NCBI RefSeq assembly: GCF_015074785.1
Contig: NZ_CP042464.1
Coordinates: forward strand, 3,684,630-3,748,629
DNA: 64,000 nt
Source: Segatella copri
Lineage (GTDB): Bacteria; Bacteroidota; Bacteroidia; Bacteroidales; Bacteroidaceae
Reading direction: 5' to 3'
Both the position numbers and the translations under genes were made by a program. Under the pieces are notes generated by a model that had not been told where the DNA came from, did not search any database, and worked only from the letters and a program-made list of their open reading frames with translations. Positions 1-7,859 of the stretch are shown here, in pieces (positions within the stretch are counted from its first letter, which is position 1; each line of letters starts with the position of its first letter).

Positions 1-382
1 GCCCATGCTTCATGGAACTTGCACAACCGGACCAGAAAGTACCGATATGCGGAGTCTTCTTACCCGACTTGCTGATGTAGCTCGGATCGATGGCTATAGC
101 CAATAGACCATCCATATTCAAGTAACGTCGGCATAGGGCAAGGTTGAACTTCACCCAGTCTATGCATTTAGCACGACCACGGTTGAAGTTCGTTCTGTAG
201 GTCTGCTCACAATGGGTGCCGTAACGCTCCATTTGAGTGAAATTTATCTTTCTTTGTATCGTCATGTACAATAAAAGTATTTCCAAGAGTAGACTCTCGA
301 AAGTTTTGCTTAACTTTGCAGATGAACTTTTGATAGCATCTCTGCATATTTCCGTATATTGGTTGAGTGGTTCTGATGTCAT
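1..382 (-). CDS. IS transposase, N-terminal part (cut by window edge)
   Basis: Reading the minus strand from the ATG at 382 gives an open frame to the window edge (about 127 codons, no stop). It contains the segment AIDPSYISKSGKKTPHIG followed by FWSGCASSMKHG. An Asp in such an 'AIDPS' setting, followed by an IGxFWSG stretch, is typical of DDE transposases of IS4-like elements in Bacteroidota (known family; subgroup not resolved). The C-terminal half and the far end of the element lie outside the window, so intactness cannot be judged. It marks the left side of the accessory island that runs to about 9489. Confidence 0.7.
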   Translation of the reverse strand, partial: MTSEPLNQYTEICRDAIKSSSAKLSKTFESLLLEILLLYMTIQRKINFTQMERYGTHCEQTYRTNFNRGRAKCIDWVKFNLALCRRYLNMDGLLAIAIDPSYISKSGKKTPHIGTFWSGCASSMKHG

Positions 383-475
383 ATAACTTTGAGCTTAGAG
401 AACTATAAAGTTACTGATAATCAGCCACTTAACCAAATTTTATTAGTTGTATTACGTTAATTAACTCTCTCATTT
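383..475. other. Probable end of the IS element, AT-rich
   Basis: This short stretch lies between the transposase start codon and the stop of the recombinase-like gene. It should contain one terminal inverted repeat of the element, but the other end is outside the window, so the repeat and any target duplication cannot be placed. Confidence 0.35.
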
Positions 476-1024
476 TCAATCGATTACATAAGAATTAACA
501 GAGTATTGATATAAACGTAAATAGTTCATTGTAAACTCTTCTGAATCTTGGTTGAAGAATACCCCTAGAGTGCTTAGGCTTGACATACCTGCATGCTTGA
601 GGTATTCTCTTCCAAAGGTTCTTCTCAATGTTGATGTTGTAAACAACACCTCGCCTCTTAGATAATCTTGGCTTACTTGCTTAAGTAAAACATTGATTCT
701 TTGTATGGAGTATACACATTTCTTCTTGGAAATGAAACAGTGTTCCTCCAGAGATGGTTTACCCAACTCTTGATAGATTTTATTCACCTTTTCTTCTGTC
801 TCATCAGAGAAATTAACCTGATAATATCTATCAGTTGATGATTCTTTGTAGAGAATTTCACCAGACATTATATCTTTCCAGTGTAGAGCTAGGATATCGT
901 TAGCTCTCATCCCCGTCATAAAGCCTATTAAGACAAATAGTCCCATCTTGTAATGTTTGTCTTCTATGAGGTGTTCTATTATATTTTCTGCCTCAATCCA
1001 TTCTAAGTAATCTCGTTGTTTCAT
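476..1024 (-). CDS. Degenerate tyrosine recombinase/integrase-like protein
   Basis: The 182-residue protein keeps landmarks of the tyrosine recombinase catalytic domain. These are GFMTGMRANDILALHWKDI near residues 35-53 (box I Arg context), STLRRTFGREYL near 135 (box II Arg) and TMNYLRL near 167 (candidate nucleophile Tyr). The usual His of HxLR is Ser here, and the usual LGH segment is absent. The N-terminal core-binding domain is also missing. It may be a remnant, or a specialised recombinase whose activity is doubtful. The start at 1024 is preferred over the upstream ATG at 1114, because a TAcaTTTG promoter box on the minus strand (1051-1058) lies between them. It is transcribed divergently from the XRE regulator and shares its operator region. 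Confidence 0.6.
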   Translation of the reverse strand: MKQRDYLEWIEAENIIEHLIEDKHYKMGLFVLIGFMTGMRANDILALHWKDIMSGEILYKESSTDRYYQVNFSDETEEKVNKIYQELGKPSLEEHCFISKKKCVYSIQRINVLLKQVSQDYLRGEVLFTTSTLRRTFGREYLKHAGMSSLSTLGVFFNQDSEEFTMNYLRLYQYSVNSYVID

Positions 1025-1050
1025 TGCGCTAAATATTTTAAATTCGTCTG

Positions 1051-1058
1051 CAAATGTA
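1051..1058 (-). promoter_or_regulatory. Promoter -7 box of the recombinase-like gene
   Basis: On the minus strand this reads TACATTTG, a match to the Bacteroidota TAnnTTTG box. A TTG about 20 bases upstream could serve as the -33 element. The box overlaps a TGTACAG word (1055-1061), so a repressor bound there would block it. Confidence 0.5.
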
Positions 1059-1140
1059 CAGATAAAACTGCACATAACCAAGAAAATAGTACAGATATAT
1101 CTGTACATTAACAAAGTTTTGTATATTTATGTCTGTACAG
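1055..1140. promoter_or_regulatory. Operator array for the XRE regulator (three TGTACAG-type sites)
   Basis: The word TGTACAG or its palindromic form appears three times. There is a half-site at 1055-1061, a perfect 18-bp palindrome GTACAGATATATCTGTAC at 1089-1106, and CTGTACAG at 1133-1140. Site 1 overlaps the -7 box of the leftward gene, and site 3 covers the -33 region of the rightward promoter. This is the arrangement expected for an autoregulating XRE/controller protein. Binding by the adjacent 67-residue protein is inferred. Confidence 0.6.
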
Positions 1141-1155
1141 TACCAGTTTTTTAGT

Positions 1156-1163
1156 TATTTTTG
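1156..1163 (+). promoter_or_regulatory. Promoter -7 box for the XRE regulator and methyltransferases
   Basis: TATTTTTG matches TAnnTTTG and sits 21 bases before the regulator ATG. The CTGTACAG operator half lies about 16 bases upstream, in the -33 region. Confidence 0.5.
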
Positions 1164-1183
1164 CAATACAAACATTTAAAATT

Positions 1184-1387
1184 ATGAGTTTACGTATAAA
1201 AGAAGTTTTAAAAGAAAAGGGTATTTCTGTAATCCAACTTTCGGAAAAGATGGGTGTAACACGAAGTGCTTGCTATCAATACATCAATGGAAATCCTACT
1301 GCAGAATGCCTGGAAAGAATTGCTTTGGCATTAGATGTTGAGATAGGAGAATTGTTTGATATCAAAAAAGATAAAAAGGAAAGTTAG
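1184..1387 (+). CDS. Small XRE-family HTH regulator (controller-like)
   Basis: This 67-residue protein is almost only a helix-turn-helix domain. [21 protein letters not shown] (about residues 17-37) gives the two HTH helices, followed by a short [16 protein letters not shown] segment typical of Cro/C1-type folds. Its stop is two bases before the ATG of the first cytosine methyltransferase, so the two are translationally close. Size, position and the upstream palindromes resemble the controller proteins of restriction-modification systems. It could equally be a phage- or element-type repressor that happens to sit here. Confidence 0.75.
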   Translation: MSLRIKEVLKEKGISVIQLSEKMGVTRSACYQYINGNPTAECLERIALALDVEIGELFDIKKDKKES

Positions 1388-1389
1388 AT

Positions 1390-2403
1390 ATGAATTTGAT
1401 AAGTTTATTTTCCGGGGCAGGTGGATTGGACCTCGGTTTTCATAAAGCTGGTTTTAAAACAGTTGCTGCAAATGAGTTTGATGCCAAGATTTGCCCCACC
1501 TTCCGTGCCAACTTCCCCGATGTTCATCTCATTGAGGGAGATATCCGGAAGCTGTCGCCTTCGGATTTCCCGGATGATATTGATGGCATCATCGGTGGTC
1601 CTCCCTGCCAGTCTTGGAGCGAGGCGGGTTCGCTGAAGGGAATCAATGATGCACGAGGACAGCTCTTTTATGATTACATCCGCATATTGAAGAATAAGCA
1701 GCCACTCTTTTTCGTAGCTGAGAATGTGTCTGGGATGCTGGCTGCCCGCAATGCTGAGGCTGTTAAGAACTTCCTGGCTCTCTTCGATGAGGCAGGATAT
1801 GATGTGAATCTTCAGATGTTGAATGCCAATGATTTTGATGTTCCTGAAGACAGAGACCGAGTGTTCTATGTAGGATTCAGAAAAGATCTGGACATCAAGG
1901 AGTTTGTTTATCCTACACCGCAGAGCCATCGCCCTACGCTCCGTGAGGCAATCTGGGACTTGAAGGATTCGGCAATCCCTGCCAAGGAGAAGAATCATAG
2001 CAATGGTGATGCCTGCAAGGTGCCAAACCACGAATACTTTATAGGTGCATTCTCACCTATCTTCATGTCGAGAAACAGAGTAAGAGCATGGGATGAACCT
2101 GGATTTACGGTACAGGCTAGCGGTCGTCAGTGCCAGCTCCATCCTCAGGCGCCGAAGATGATTAAGGTAGAGAAGAATCTGCAGAAGTTTGTGCCAGGTA
2201 AGGAGCATCTCTATCGCCGTATGACGGTAAGAGAAATAGCGAGAGTGCAGACGTTCCCCGATGATTTCAAGTTTATCTATACCGATGTGAATATGGGGTA
2301 TAAGATGATAGGCAATGCCGTGCCCGTGAATCTGGCTTATCACATGGCTAAGCAGATTAAGAGGACGCTTGAGTCTAGAGGCATCAGGAGCAAGAAGGCT
2401 TAA
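1390..2403 (+). CDS. DNA cytosine-5 methyltransferase, GGCC-type (M.HaeIII/M.NgoPII-like)
   Basis: This 337-residue C5 methyltransferase transfers a methyl group from SAM to cytosine in DNA. Motif I is [12 protein letters not shown] (6-17), motif [14 protein letters not shown] (69-80; catalytic Cys73), motif VI AENV (110-113) and motif [11 protein letters not shown]. The target-recognition segment around [11 protein letters not shown] and [14 protein letters not shown] is, from memory, nearly that of M.HaeIII and M.NgoPII, so GGCC is the predicted target (inference). Motif VIII is usually QxRxR and reads EDRDR here (Q to E at about residue 153). It is preceded by the HTH gene and followed by a second methyltransferase. 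No nuclease gene was recognised beside it. Confidence 0.9.
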   Translation: MNLISLFSGAGGLDLGFHKAGFKTVAANEFDAKICPTFRANFPDVHLIEGDIRKLSPSDFPDDIDGIIGGPPCQSWSEAGSLKGINDARGQLFYDYIRILKNKQPLFFVAENVSGMLAARNAEAVKNFLALFDEAGYDVNLQMLNANDFDVPEDRDRVFYVGFRKDLDIKEFVYPTPQSHRPTLREAIWDLKDSAIPAKEKNHSNGDACKVPNHEYFIGAFSPIFMSRNRVRAWDEPGFTVQASGRQCQLHPQAPKMIKVEKNLQKFVPGKEHLYRRMTVREIARVQTFPDDFKFIYTDVNMGYKMIGNAVPVNLAYHMAKQIKRTLESRGIRSKKA

Positions 2404-2417
2404 GAAAACATTTCTAT

Positions 2418-2424
2418 AGGAGGT
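2418..2424 (+). promoter_or_regulatory. Strong Shine-Dalgarno AGGAGGT before the second methyltransferase
   Basis: AGGAGGT sits six bases before the ATG at 2431. Most genes in this window have only A-rich leaders, as is usual in Bacteroidota, so this near-perfect anti-SD match stands out. It may reflect acquisition from a lineage that relies on SD pairing. Confidence 0.6.
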
Positions 2425-2430
2425 AACAAT

Positions 2431-3795
2431 ATGAAAGTAGTTTCATTCTTTTCTGGGTGTGGTGGCTTGGATTTAGGGTTTGAACAAGCTGGTTTTGAGG
2501 TTGTTTGGGCAAATGACAACGATCCTGCAGTATCAGAAACCTATCAGTTAAACCATCCTAACACATATCTTTGCAAAAAGGATATGCGTGAACTTACTAT
2601 GGAAGAAATTCCTGAATGTGACGGCTTTATTGGCGGACCTCCTTGCCAGTCTTGGAGTGAGGGTGGAAAGCAGCTGGGCTTGGATGATGAACGAGGCAAG
2701 ATGTTCTTGACTTACATTGATTTCATCCAATCCAAGCAGCCCAAGTTCTTTGTAATAGAAAATGTAAAAGGCATTTTGGGTGATAAGCATTTCCAGACTT
2801 TTATGAAAATGCTTGACCAGCTGAAAAATGCGGGCTATGTGGTGCATTATCAGTTGATGAATGCGATGGATTATCATGTGCCACAGGAGAGATATCGTGT
2901 ATTTGTAGTAGGTATAAGAAGGGATATTGATGTTAATTATCAATTCCCTCAACCTGATAATTCTTGTTTTATTGCCTTACGCCAGGCTATTGGCGATATA
3001 ACAGAAGAGCCAAGGAAATATACTTCTGAACGGGTGGATACAAGATATGACAAATGGTTGAATCATGATGTTTACATGGGACCGTTTGATGAACGTTTTA
3101 TGGCTAGAAACCGTGTACGTGGCTGGAATGAAGTCTCCTATACAATGCAGGCAAAAGCCCGTAACTGTCCGTTGCATCCCCAAGCACCGAAAATGGTTTA
3201 TGTATCTCGTGATAAGCAGATTTTCCGTCCTGGTTACGAACATTTATATCGAAGGTTTAGTGTTCGGGAATGTGCCAGAATCCAAACCTTCCCCGATGGT
3301 TTCCGATTTATTTATCATGATGTATGCGATGGATATAAAATGGTTGGAAATGCTGTGCCGCCAAGATTAGGTAGGGCTATAGCATTATCTGTAAAAGAGG
3401 CTTTCTCACATTATAATCATGAAACGTGCTCTGTTCTTGTTGCGACCTATCGCGATGAGAAACAGCTTCGTATGACCTTGGAAAACAAACTCTATTATGT
3501 CAGGGCCGGTATCAGAACTGGTGCCATGCAGTTTTCTCTAGGTATGAAAGCTCCTCGTTATCTCTTTCTGCACAAGAAGGATTCATTTATCTTGTTTTTA
3601 TTAAAAGAGGTAGAGCCCCGATTGGTATCTGCTTCATATCTGCAAAATTTGGGATTCAATCCCTCTGGCGAACAATATTGGACTTTTGAGTTGCTGGATG
3701 TTGAAACTGCAGAAAGAACAGAGTATGTAAGAAAGATAGTAGCTAATCATGGTGGTATGAAAATGAAGCCGTATATTATAAGGTATCGCAAATGA
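2431..3795 (+). CDS. DNA cytosine-5 methyltransferase with unknown C-terminal domain
   Basis: This 454-residue protein has motif I FFSGCGGLDLGF, motif [14 protein letters not shown] (Cys72), motif VI ENV (110-112), an intact motif VIII QERYR, and motif X GNAVP near residue 306. Its recognition region ([29 protein letters not shown]) is related to that of the upstream enzyme but differs at ASGRQ versus KARN, so its target may be a GGCC-related or different site. About 125 extra residues follow the methylase fold (roughly 328-454). They are rich in beta-forming stretches such as PRYLFLHKKDSFILFLL and do not match a methylase or a nuclease motif I recognise. The gene lies 27 bases after the first methyltransferase, with a strong SD. 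Confidence 0.85.
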   Translation: MKVVSFFSGCGGLDLGFEQAGFEVVWANDNDPAVSETYQLNHPNTYLCKKDMRELTMEEIPECDGFIGGPPCQSWSEGGKQLGLDDERGKMFLTYIDFIQSKQPKFFVIENVKGILGDKHFQTFMKMLDQLKNAGYVVHYQLMNAMDYHVPQERYRVFVVGIRRDIDVNYQFPQPDNSCFIALRQAIGDITEEPRKYTSERVDTRYDKWLNHDVYMGPFDERFMARNRVRGWNEVSYTMQAKARNCPLHPQAPKMVYVSRDKQIFRPGYEHLYRRFSVRECARIQTFPDGFRFIYHDVCDGYKMVGNAVPPRLGRAIALSVKEAFSHYNHETCSVLVATYRDEKQLRMTLENKLYYVRAGIRTGAMQFSLGMKAPRYLFLHKKDSFILFLLKEVEPRLVSASYLQNLGFNPSGEQYWTFELLDVETAERTEYVRKIVANHGGMKMKPYIIRYRK

Positions 3796-3986
3796 AATAA
3801 GGATTGTGCATTATATCATAATCACGTTGGGTTAACAGCATGCTTTTGAGGCATAAATTGGGATTATTAAAAACAAATATATTTAAGAAATTCACTTTTT
3901 TATGTGATTTCGTTTTAAAACGAAAGAAAAAATGAGTTTTTCTTAGTATTATTTCAGAAATTCTTTGTAATTCGAAAGAATTATTA

Positions 3987-3994
3987 TACCTTTG
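3987..3994 (+). promoter_or_regulatory. Promoter -7 box TACCTTTG
   Basis: This matches TAnnTTTG; transcription would begin near 4000. It would produce either a ~60-nt RNA ending at the hairpin at 4017-4061 or, by read-through, the mRNA of the gene at 4166. Confidence 0.45.
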
Positions 3995-3999
3995 TAATC

Positions 4000-4062
4000 G
4001 AAAGATAAATGAATGTCCCGCCTCTGACGAGTTTTCACTTGTTGGAGACGGGCATTTTTTTG
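4000..4062 (+). ncRNA. Candidate short RNA or attenuator leader
   Basis: The interval between a good -7 box and a strong intrinsic terminator is only about 60 nt. The stem pairs CCCGCCTCTGAC (4017-4028) with GTTGGAGACGGG (4041-4052), with one mismatch and two G-U pairs, followed by seven T. The transcript itself is inferred. Confidence 0.35.
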
Positions 4063-4165
4063 TCTAGTTATCAACCAAAAACCGATCTTGCATGGGCAAT
4101 TTTGGTGTAAGGCCTTATGCGAAACTAACACGCCAAAATCGGTATTTATTTAAATAAATACTAAA

Positions 4166-4606
4166 ATGAAGATGGAAACAACAATCTTGACAGGTATCAA
4201 TAACCTGAAAGCGCAGTTGGAAAAAGTAATGACCGAGGCTAGTAACTTGGAGGTGATGATAAGAGAGATAGAATCTTCTCTTTATGGTGTTGACGATGAT
4301 GGGGCTTGTGGGAATGAGCCGTTGTTGCCGATGTCTCTGGACTTTCCAGAGATGAGAAACTTGCTGGATAGGCTTGCAGAAGCTGGTATCCTTGAGGCAT
4401 CCTATGCCTTGAAGAACCAATCGTGGACTCAGCGTAGCGTGATTGTCGCATTCCTGTCGGGGAAGGTGCAGAGAAAGTGTATGTGGAAGCCTTTTGCTGA
4501 GTTGTGGCAGTGTGATAAAGGTGCTTTGCAGAGTGCCTATCAGAAGCACTGTGATACTAAAGCTGCTATGCTTTATTATAAGAAATTAGAGCGAATTGTA
4601 GGGTAA
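4166..4606 (+). CDS. Hypothetical protein of the island
   Basis: I do not recognise the family. The 146-residue protein has an N-terminal heptad-like segment (about 10-40, LKAQLEKVMTEASNLEVMI), an acidic/glycine stretch, and a conserved-looking C-terminal part rich in aromatic and basic residues (WTQRSVIVAFLSGKVQRKCMW, KKLERI). It has no signal peptide or membrane segment. It sits between two structured leaders and ahead of a Bro-N protein and a VirE/DUF3987 protein, so a role tied to that cassette is likely. The start follows the AT-rich end of the leader. Confidence 0.6.
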   Translation: MKMETTILTGINNLKAQLEKVMTEASNLEVMIREIESSLYGVDDDGACGNEPLLPMSLDFPEMRNLLDRLAEAGILEASYALKNQSWTQRSVIVAFLSGKVQRKCMWKPFAELWQCDKGALQSAYQKHCDTKAAMLYYKKLERIVG

Positions 4607-4659
4607 TACCAGTTGGTAGCCTACCAACCGACTACCAAGTAGAAACCAAAAATTCGCCG

Positions 4660-4712
4660 TACATTTGCCCCCGGAATTCAGAACCGATATGGTCTGAGTT
4701 TCGGGGGCTTTT
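4660..4712 (+). terminator. Terminator hairpin overlapping a TAcaTTTG box
   Basis: GCCCCCGGAATTCAGA (4667-4682) pairs with TCTGAGTTTCGGGGGC (4693-4708) over about 16 positions with two G-U pairs, followed by TTTT. TACATTTG at 4660-4667 ends exactly where the stem begins. If it were a promoter the start would fall inside the left arm, so the hairpin more probably ends transcripts coming from 4166-4606. An 8-bp palindrome GTTGGTAG/CTACCAAC lies at about 4611-4627. Confidence 0.55.
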
Positions 4713-4771
4713 GTGTATAGGCACATCAACCGTTGTGGGAGCGCCCAACTGTTTAAAAAGGAATTTATAAG

Positions 4772-5284
4772 ATGAAAGCAATGAAACCTTTTTATTTTGC
4801 TCATCCGCAGTACGGAAAACTGAGGGTGGTGGTGATTGGAGGCAAAATCTATTACTGCCTGATGGACGTGAAGAACATCTTTAAGAAGTCGGTACAGAAA
4901 CTCTACGAGACGATTGCTGACTCGGAGGGGGAACTGAAAAATCTGAACATCGTGATGATGAAGAATATGAAAATCAAGTATAACCTCTTCTTCGAGAACC
5001 AGGAAATGGGGAAGGAAGAAGCGGAGGCTGAAAACGTGAATGCGGATATCAACTTCTGCGATGAACAGCTGGTGAAGGACCTCGTAGACAGGCATGTTGC
5101 TGCCGAGAAGATTGCGGCAAAATGGGTAATAGGGTTTGTCAAGAGCAGACTGAATGATGCCGAGAATGCTTCGCTCTTCGAGGCGAACGGGGTTCAGGAG
5201 ATTTCTGATAACTCGCTGATTCTGCCTATCAATGTAAGCTATGGCTCAGGGTATATCATGATTAACAGTGAAGTGTTCGATTAA
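4772..5284 (+). CDS. Short Bro-N-like (phage antirepressor-type) protein
   Basis: The first 35 residues (HPQYGKLRVVVIGGKIYYCL then MDVKNIF) match the start of Bro-N domains: a short beta hairpin, then 'xCLxDV'. The rest lacks the usual Bro-N helices and the KilAC domain that the homologue at 8482 carries. Bro-N domains bind DNA and occur in phage antirepressors (known). At 170 residues this is a truncated or diverged member. It is followed after 18 bases by the DUF3987 gene and is probably co-transcribed with it. Confidence 0.6.
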   Translation: MKAMKPFYFAHPQYGKLRVVVIGGKIYYCLMDVKNIFKKSVQKLYETIADSEGELKNLNIVMMKNMKIKYNLFFENQEMGKEEAEAENVNADINFCDEQLVKDLVDRHVAAEKIAAKWVIGFVKSRLNDAENASLFEANGVQEISDNSLILPINVSYGSGYIMINSEVFD

Positions 5285-5302
5285 TAAAAAGATGGAGGTA
5301 AA

Positions 5303-7855
5303 ATGGAGATAGTACATGTAGTGGCAATCAATCCTTATCGCAAGGGAAATAAGGGGAAAGTTTTTTCCTATCGCATGGATACTTATGATAAGGTGATTGA
5401 ATCGGCTGCCGTTAAAAAGATGATACAGCAGATTCGGGGTGAATTGCCGATTGACGGAGTGGATTTGAACGATGCGCAGGCGGTGAAGAAGGCGCAGGAA
5501 AGGCTGAAGAGCGAGCTGCCTTTCTTCTGTCCGCACTACGGCATGTTCAAGAATAATGTGCGCAGACAGGAGAATGCGATGCCGGAAAGCTTTCTCTTCC
5601 AGACGATTATCGATGTGGATGATAAGGAGTATGTGGAGAAGGCGATTGAGAAGGCGCGCGAGTTGAACTGCTCTTCGGGGATATGGAACGGCTCGTTGCT
5701 GCATCTCTGTTATAGCGCTCGCAAAAAACTGCATATCGGGATTAGAATGCCGATTGGGATGACCATCGAGGAGACGCAGAAGGCGTATTGTGAGGCGCTC
5801 GGTGTGCCTTATGATGAGAGCTGCATCACACCCGAGAGAATGATTTTCCTGACGGATAAGGACTCGGAAATCTACCGGTCTAAAATGTGGTGCGCGGTGC
5901 TGCCGGAGAGCGAGATACAGGCTCGCAGACAAGCGTTCCTTAATCGTGGGCTTACCGTGGACGGCAAGATAGTTAATAGTTTACAGTTTACAGTTAATAG
6001 CAATAGTAATGACAACGTTCAAAACAATAGACTTTCGGGCAATCGTGGCGATTATGCTGCTTCTGCTGGCACTGCTCTTCAGCCTGCCCAATCTGGTAAT
6101 AGCAATCATGCTGATGATTCTCATCTCGGGAATCCTGGAGGCAATCATGGCACTGGTGAACTGGGAGAGGCCAGTGAGAAGAATCTGATAGCCTTTGATC
6201 TGTTCGTTCAGTCGGCTGGGCTTGAGGGGATGGCGATTGATACCGTCGGGTCTCGGCACTCTTCGCTGCTCGCTATCATGAGTGCCGGCGCTTCGAGGGT
6301 GATGAGCGAGGAGGAACTGAAGAAGGTGGTGAGGACGAAAATGCCAAGCTACTATCAGGAGGATGACTGCCATCAGCTGATTCATGATTTCTATGCGAAA
6401 TATGCTGACAGCTCCAAGCCGATGTCGAGAGACGTTATCCGCATCAATGCCACCGCAGAACAGGCCAGCCGGCAAGTTAATAGTTTACAGTTAAAAGTTG
6501 AAAGGACTGAGCAAGTTAATAGTTTACAGTTAACAGTTAATAGTACCGAGGAGGATTATCCGGAACCGCCGGAGATGCCGGAGAAACTGCCGAAGCTGGT
6601 GGAACTGCTGATATCTCGGACACCGGAGATTTATAAGCCGGCAGTGGCGCACGCTATCTTTCCTCCGCTCGCGACTCACCTCTGGCAGACGAGCTTCCGA
6701 TATATTGATAATGTAGTACATGAGGCTACGCTTTCTACTTGCTTGCTTGCCGGTACGGGCGCAGGTAAATCGTCTGTGGATAAGCCGATTAAGTATATTA
6801 TGGAGGATATCCGAAAGCGGGATGCGGAGAATCTGAAACGTGAAAAGGAATGGAAGGAGGAGGTGACGCGCAAGGGTGCCAACAAGGATAAGCGTAAACG
6901 ACCGGATAATCTTGTTATCCAGGAGATTGATGCTGATATGACCAGTCCGGCATTCGTGATGCGAACCGCAGAGGCGCAGGGGCGTTTCCTCTATACTTCG
7001 CTTAACGAGCTGGACCAGTTTGATGCACTCCGAGGCAGCGGCAACCAGCAGTTCCGCATCATGTGCCTCGCCTTTGACCCATTCAACCTCTTTGGCCAAC
7101 AGCGCGTTGGCGTTCAAAGTGTGACAGAAAGGGTAACGATCAGGTTCAACTGGAATGCATCTACCACTATCCAGAAAGGTCAGCGTTACTTCTCAAAAGT
7201 TTTGACAGACGGTCCGATAAGCCGTATCAATTTCTGTACCATTCCGGAGCGTGAAATCGGTGACGAAATGCCTGTTTACGGCGATTACGATGATGCTTAC
7301 CGTGAGGCGCTGAAGCCTTATATCGAGAATCTGAACAACGCCAGGGGACTGATTGACTGCCCTGAGGCATTCCAGCTTGCCCTCAAACTGAAGGATGAGA
7401 ATGCTGAGTTCTCGCGCTTGTCGCAGGACAGGGTTTACGAGAACCTTTCTTTCCGTGCCAACGTCATCGCCTACCTGAAGGCGTGTGTGCTGTATGTGGC
7501 GAACGGTTGCAAATGGGAGCCGGAGATTGACGAGTTTATCCGCTGGAGCGAGCGTTACGACCTCTACTGTAAGATGCGTTTCTTCGGTGATGCCATCAAG
7601 AGGGCGAATGATACAGGCGAGAAGTCGAGCAAGCGAGGACCTTCCAACATGCTGATGCAGTTGCCGGATGAGTTTACTTACCAGCAGGTGATAGACTTGC
7701 GTGTAGCACGAGGTATGGATAAGAAGGGAACTTCAAGAATGTTAGGTAACTGGAAGGAGCGTCATTACATCAAGGTTAAGGATAGTGACTCGGTTCCTCA
7801 GAAATTCAGTTCCTCAGTTTTTATTAAGCTTAAATTCCGAAAAGGAGAACAGTAG
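5303..7855 (+). CDS. VirE N-terminal / DUF3987 ATPase-like protein
   Basis: This is an 850-residue protein. The N-terminal ~210 residues ([36 protein letters not shown]) look like the VirE-N (BT4734-type) primase-associated domain. The C-terminal half is DUF3987-like, with a Walker A GTGAGKSS near residues 484-491 and [13 protein letters not shown] as a possible Walker B/sensor region. Such proteins belong to Bacteroidota mobile elements and prophage remnants and are thought to work in DNA replication (family knowledge). Two linkers (about residues 223-236 and 392-415) are translated from AGTTTACAGTTAATAG-type words that otherwise occur between genes here. The protein has no signal peptide. 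Confidence 0.75.
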   Translation: MEIVHVVAINPYRKGNKGKVFSYRMDTYDKVIESAAVKKMIQQIRGELPIDGVDLNDAQAVKKAQERLKSELPFFCPHYGMFKNNVRRQENAMPESFLFQTIIDVDDKEYVEKAIEKARELNCSSGIWNGSLLHLCYSARKKLHIGIRMPIGMTIEETQKAYCEALGVPYDESCITPERMIFLTDKDSEIYRSKMWCAVLPESEIQARRQAFLNRGLTVDGKIVNSLQFTVNSNSNDNVQNNRLSGNRGDYAASAGTALQPAQSGNSNHADDSHLGNPGGNHGTGELGEASEKNLIAFDLFVQSAGLEGMAIDTVGSRHSSLLAIMSAGASRVMSEEELKKVVRTKMPSYYQEDDCHQLIHDFYAKYADSSKPMSRDVIRINATAEQASRQVNSLQLKVERTEQVNSLQLTVNSTEEDYPEPPEMPEKLPKLVELLISRTPEIYKPAVAHAIFPPLATHLWQTSFRYIDNVVHEATLSTCLLAGTGAGKSSVDKPIKYIMEDIRKRDAENLKREKEWKEEVTRKGANKDKRKRPDNLVIQEIDADMTSPAFVMRTAEAQGRFLYTSLNELDQFDALRGSGNQQFRIMCLAFDPFNLFGQQRVGVQSVTERVTIRFNWNASTTIQKGQRYFSKVLTDGPISRINFCTIPEREIGDEMPVYGDYDDAYREALKPYIENLNNARGLIDCPEAFQLALKLKDENAEFSRLSQDRVYENLSFRANVIAYLKACVLYVANGCKWEPEIDEFIRWSERYDLYCKMRFFGDAIKRANDTGEKSSKRGPSNMLMQLPDEFTYQQVIDLRVARGMDKKGTSRMLGNWKERHYIKVKDSDSVPQKFSSSVFIKLKFRKGEQ
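5970..6003 (+). repeat. Intergenic-type GTTAATAGTTTACAGTT words inside a gene
   Basis: Direct repeats of TTTACAGTT/TTAATAG are translated in frame as [12 protein letters not shown]. The same words occur as spacers at 26486-26576, 37676-37706 and 47203-47228. Confidence 0.6.
6475..6545 (+). repeat. Second tract of GTTAATAGTTTACAGTTAA words inside the DUF3987 gene
   Basis: Two copies of AAGTTAATAGTTTACAGTTA, 39 bases apart, are translated as [13 protein letters not shown] and [13 protein letters not shown]. The spacing keeps the frame open. Confidence 0.65.
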
Positions 7856-7859
7856 TATT

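Larger units (their letters stand above)
3796..4165. other. Non-coding leader region: promoter, terminator hairpin and second inverted repeat
   Basis: No gene is visible. After an AT-rich stretch there is a TAccTTTG box (3987-3994), a terminator-type hairpin (4017-4061), and then a 10-bp inverted repeat, ATTTTGGTGT with ACGCCAAAAT (about 4099-4135), just before the ATG at 4166. The order suggests an attenuated leader or a short independent RNA. Confidence 0.5.

Noticed and set aside
3415..3795. Restriction nuclease fused to the second methyltransferase
   Set aside because: No PD-(D/E)xK, HNH or GIY-YIG pattern is visible in the C-terminal extension.
4660..4667. Promoter for the Bro-N gene at 4772
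   Set aside because: The box ends where a 16-bp terminator stem begins, so a transcript would start inside the stem; a terminator reading is more likely.
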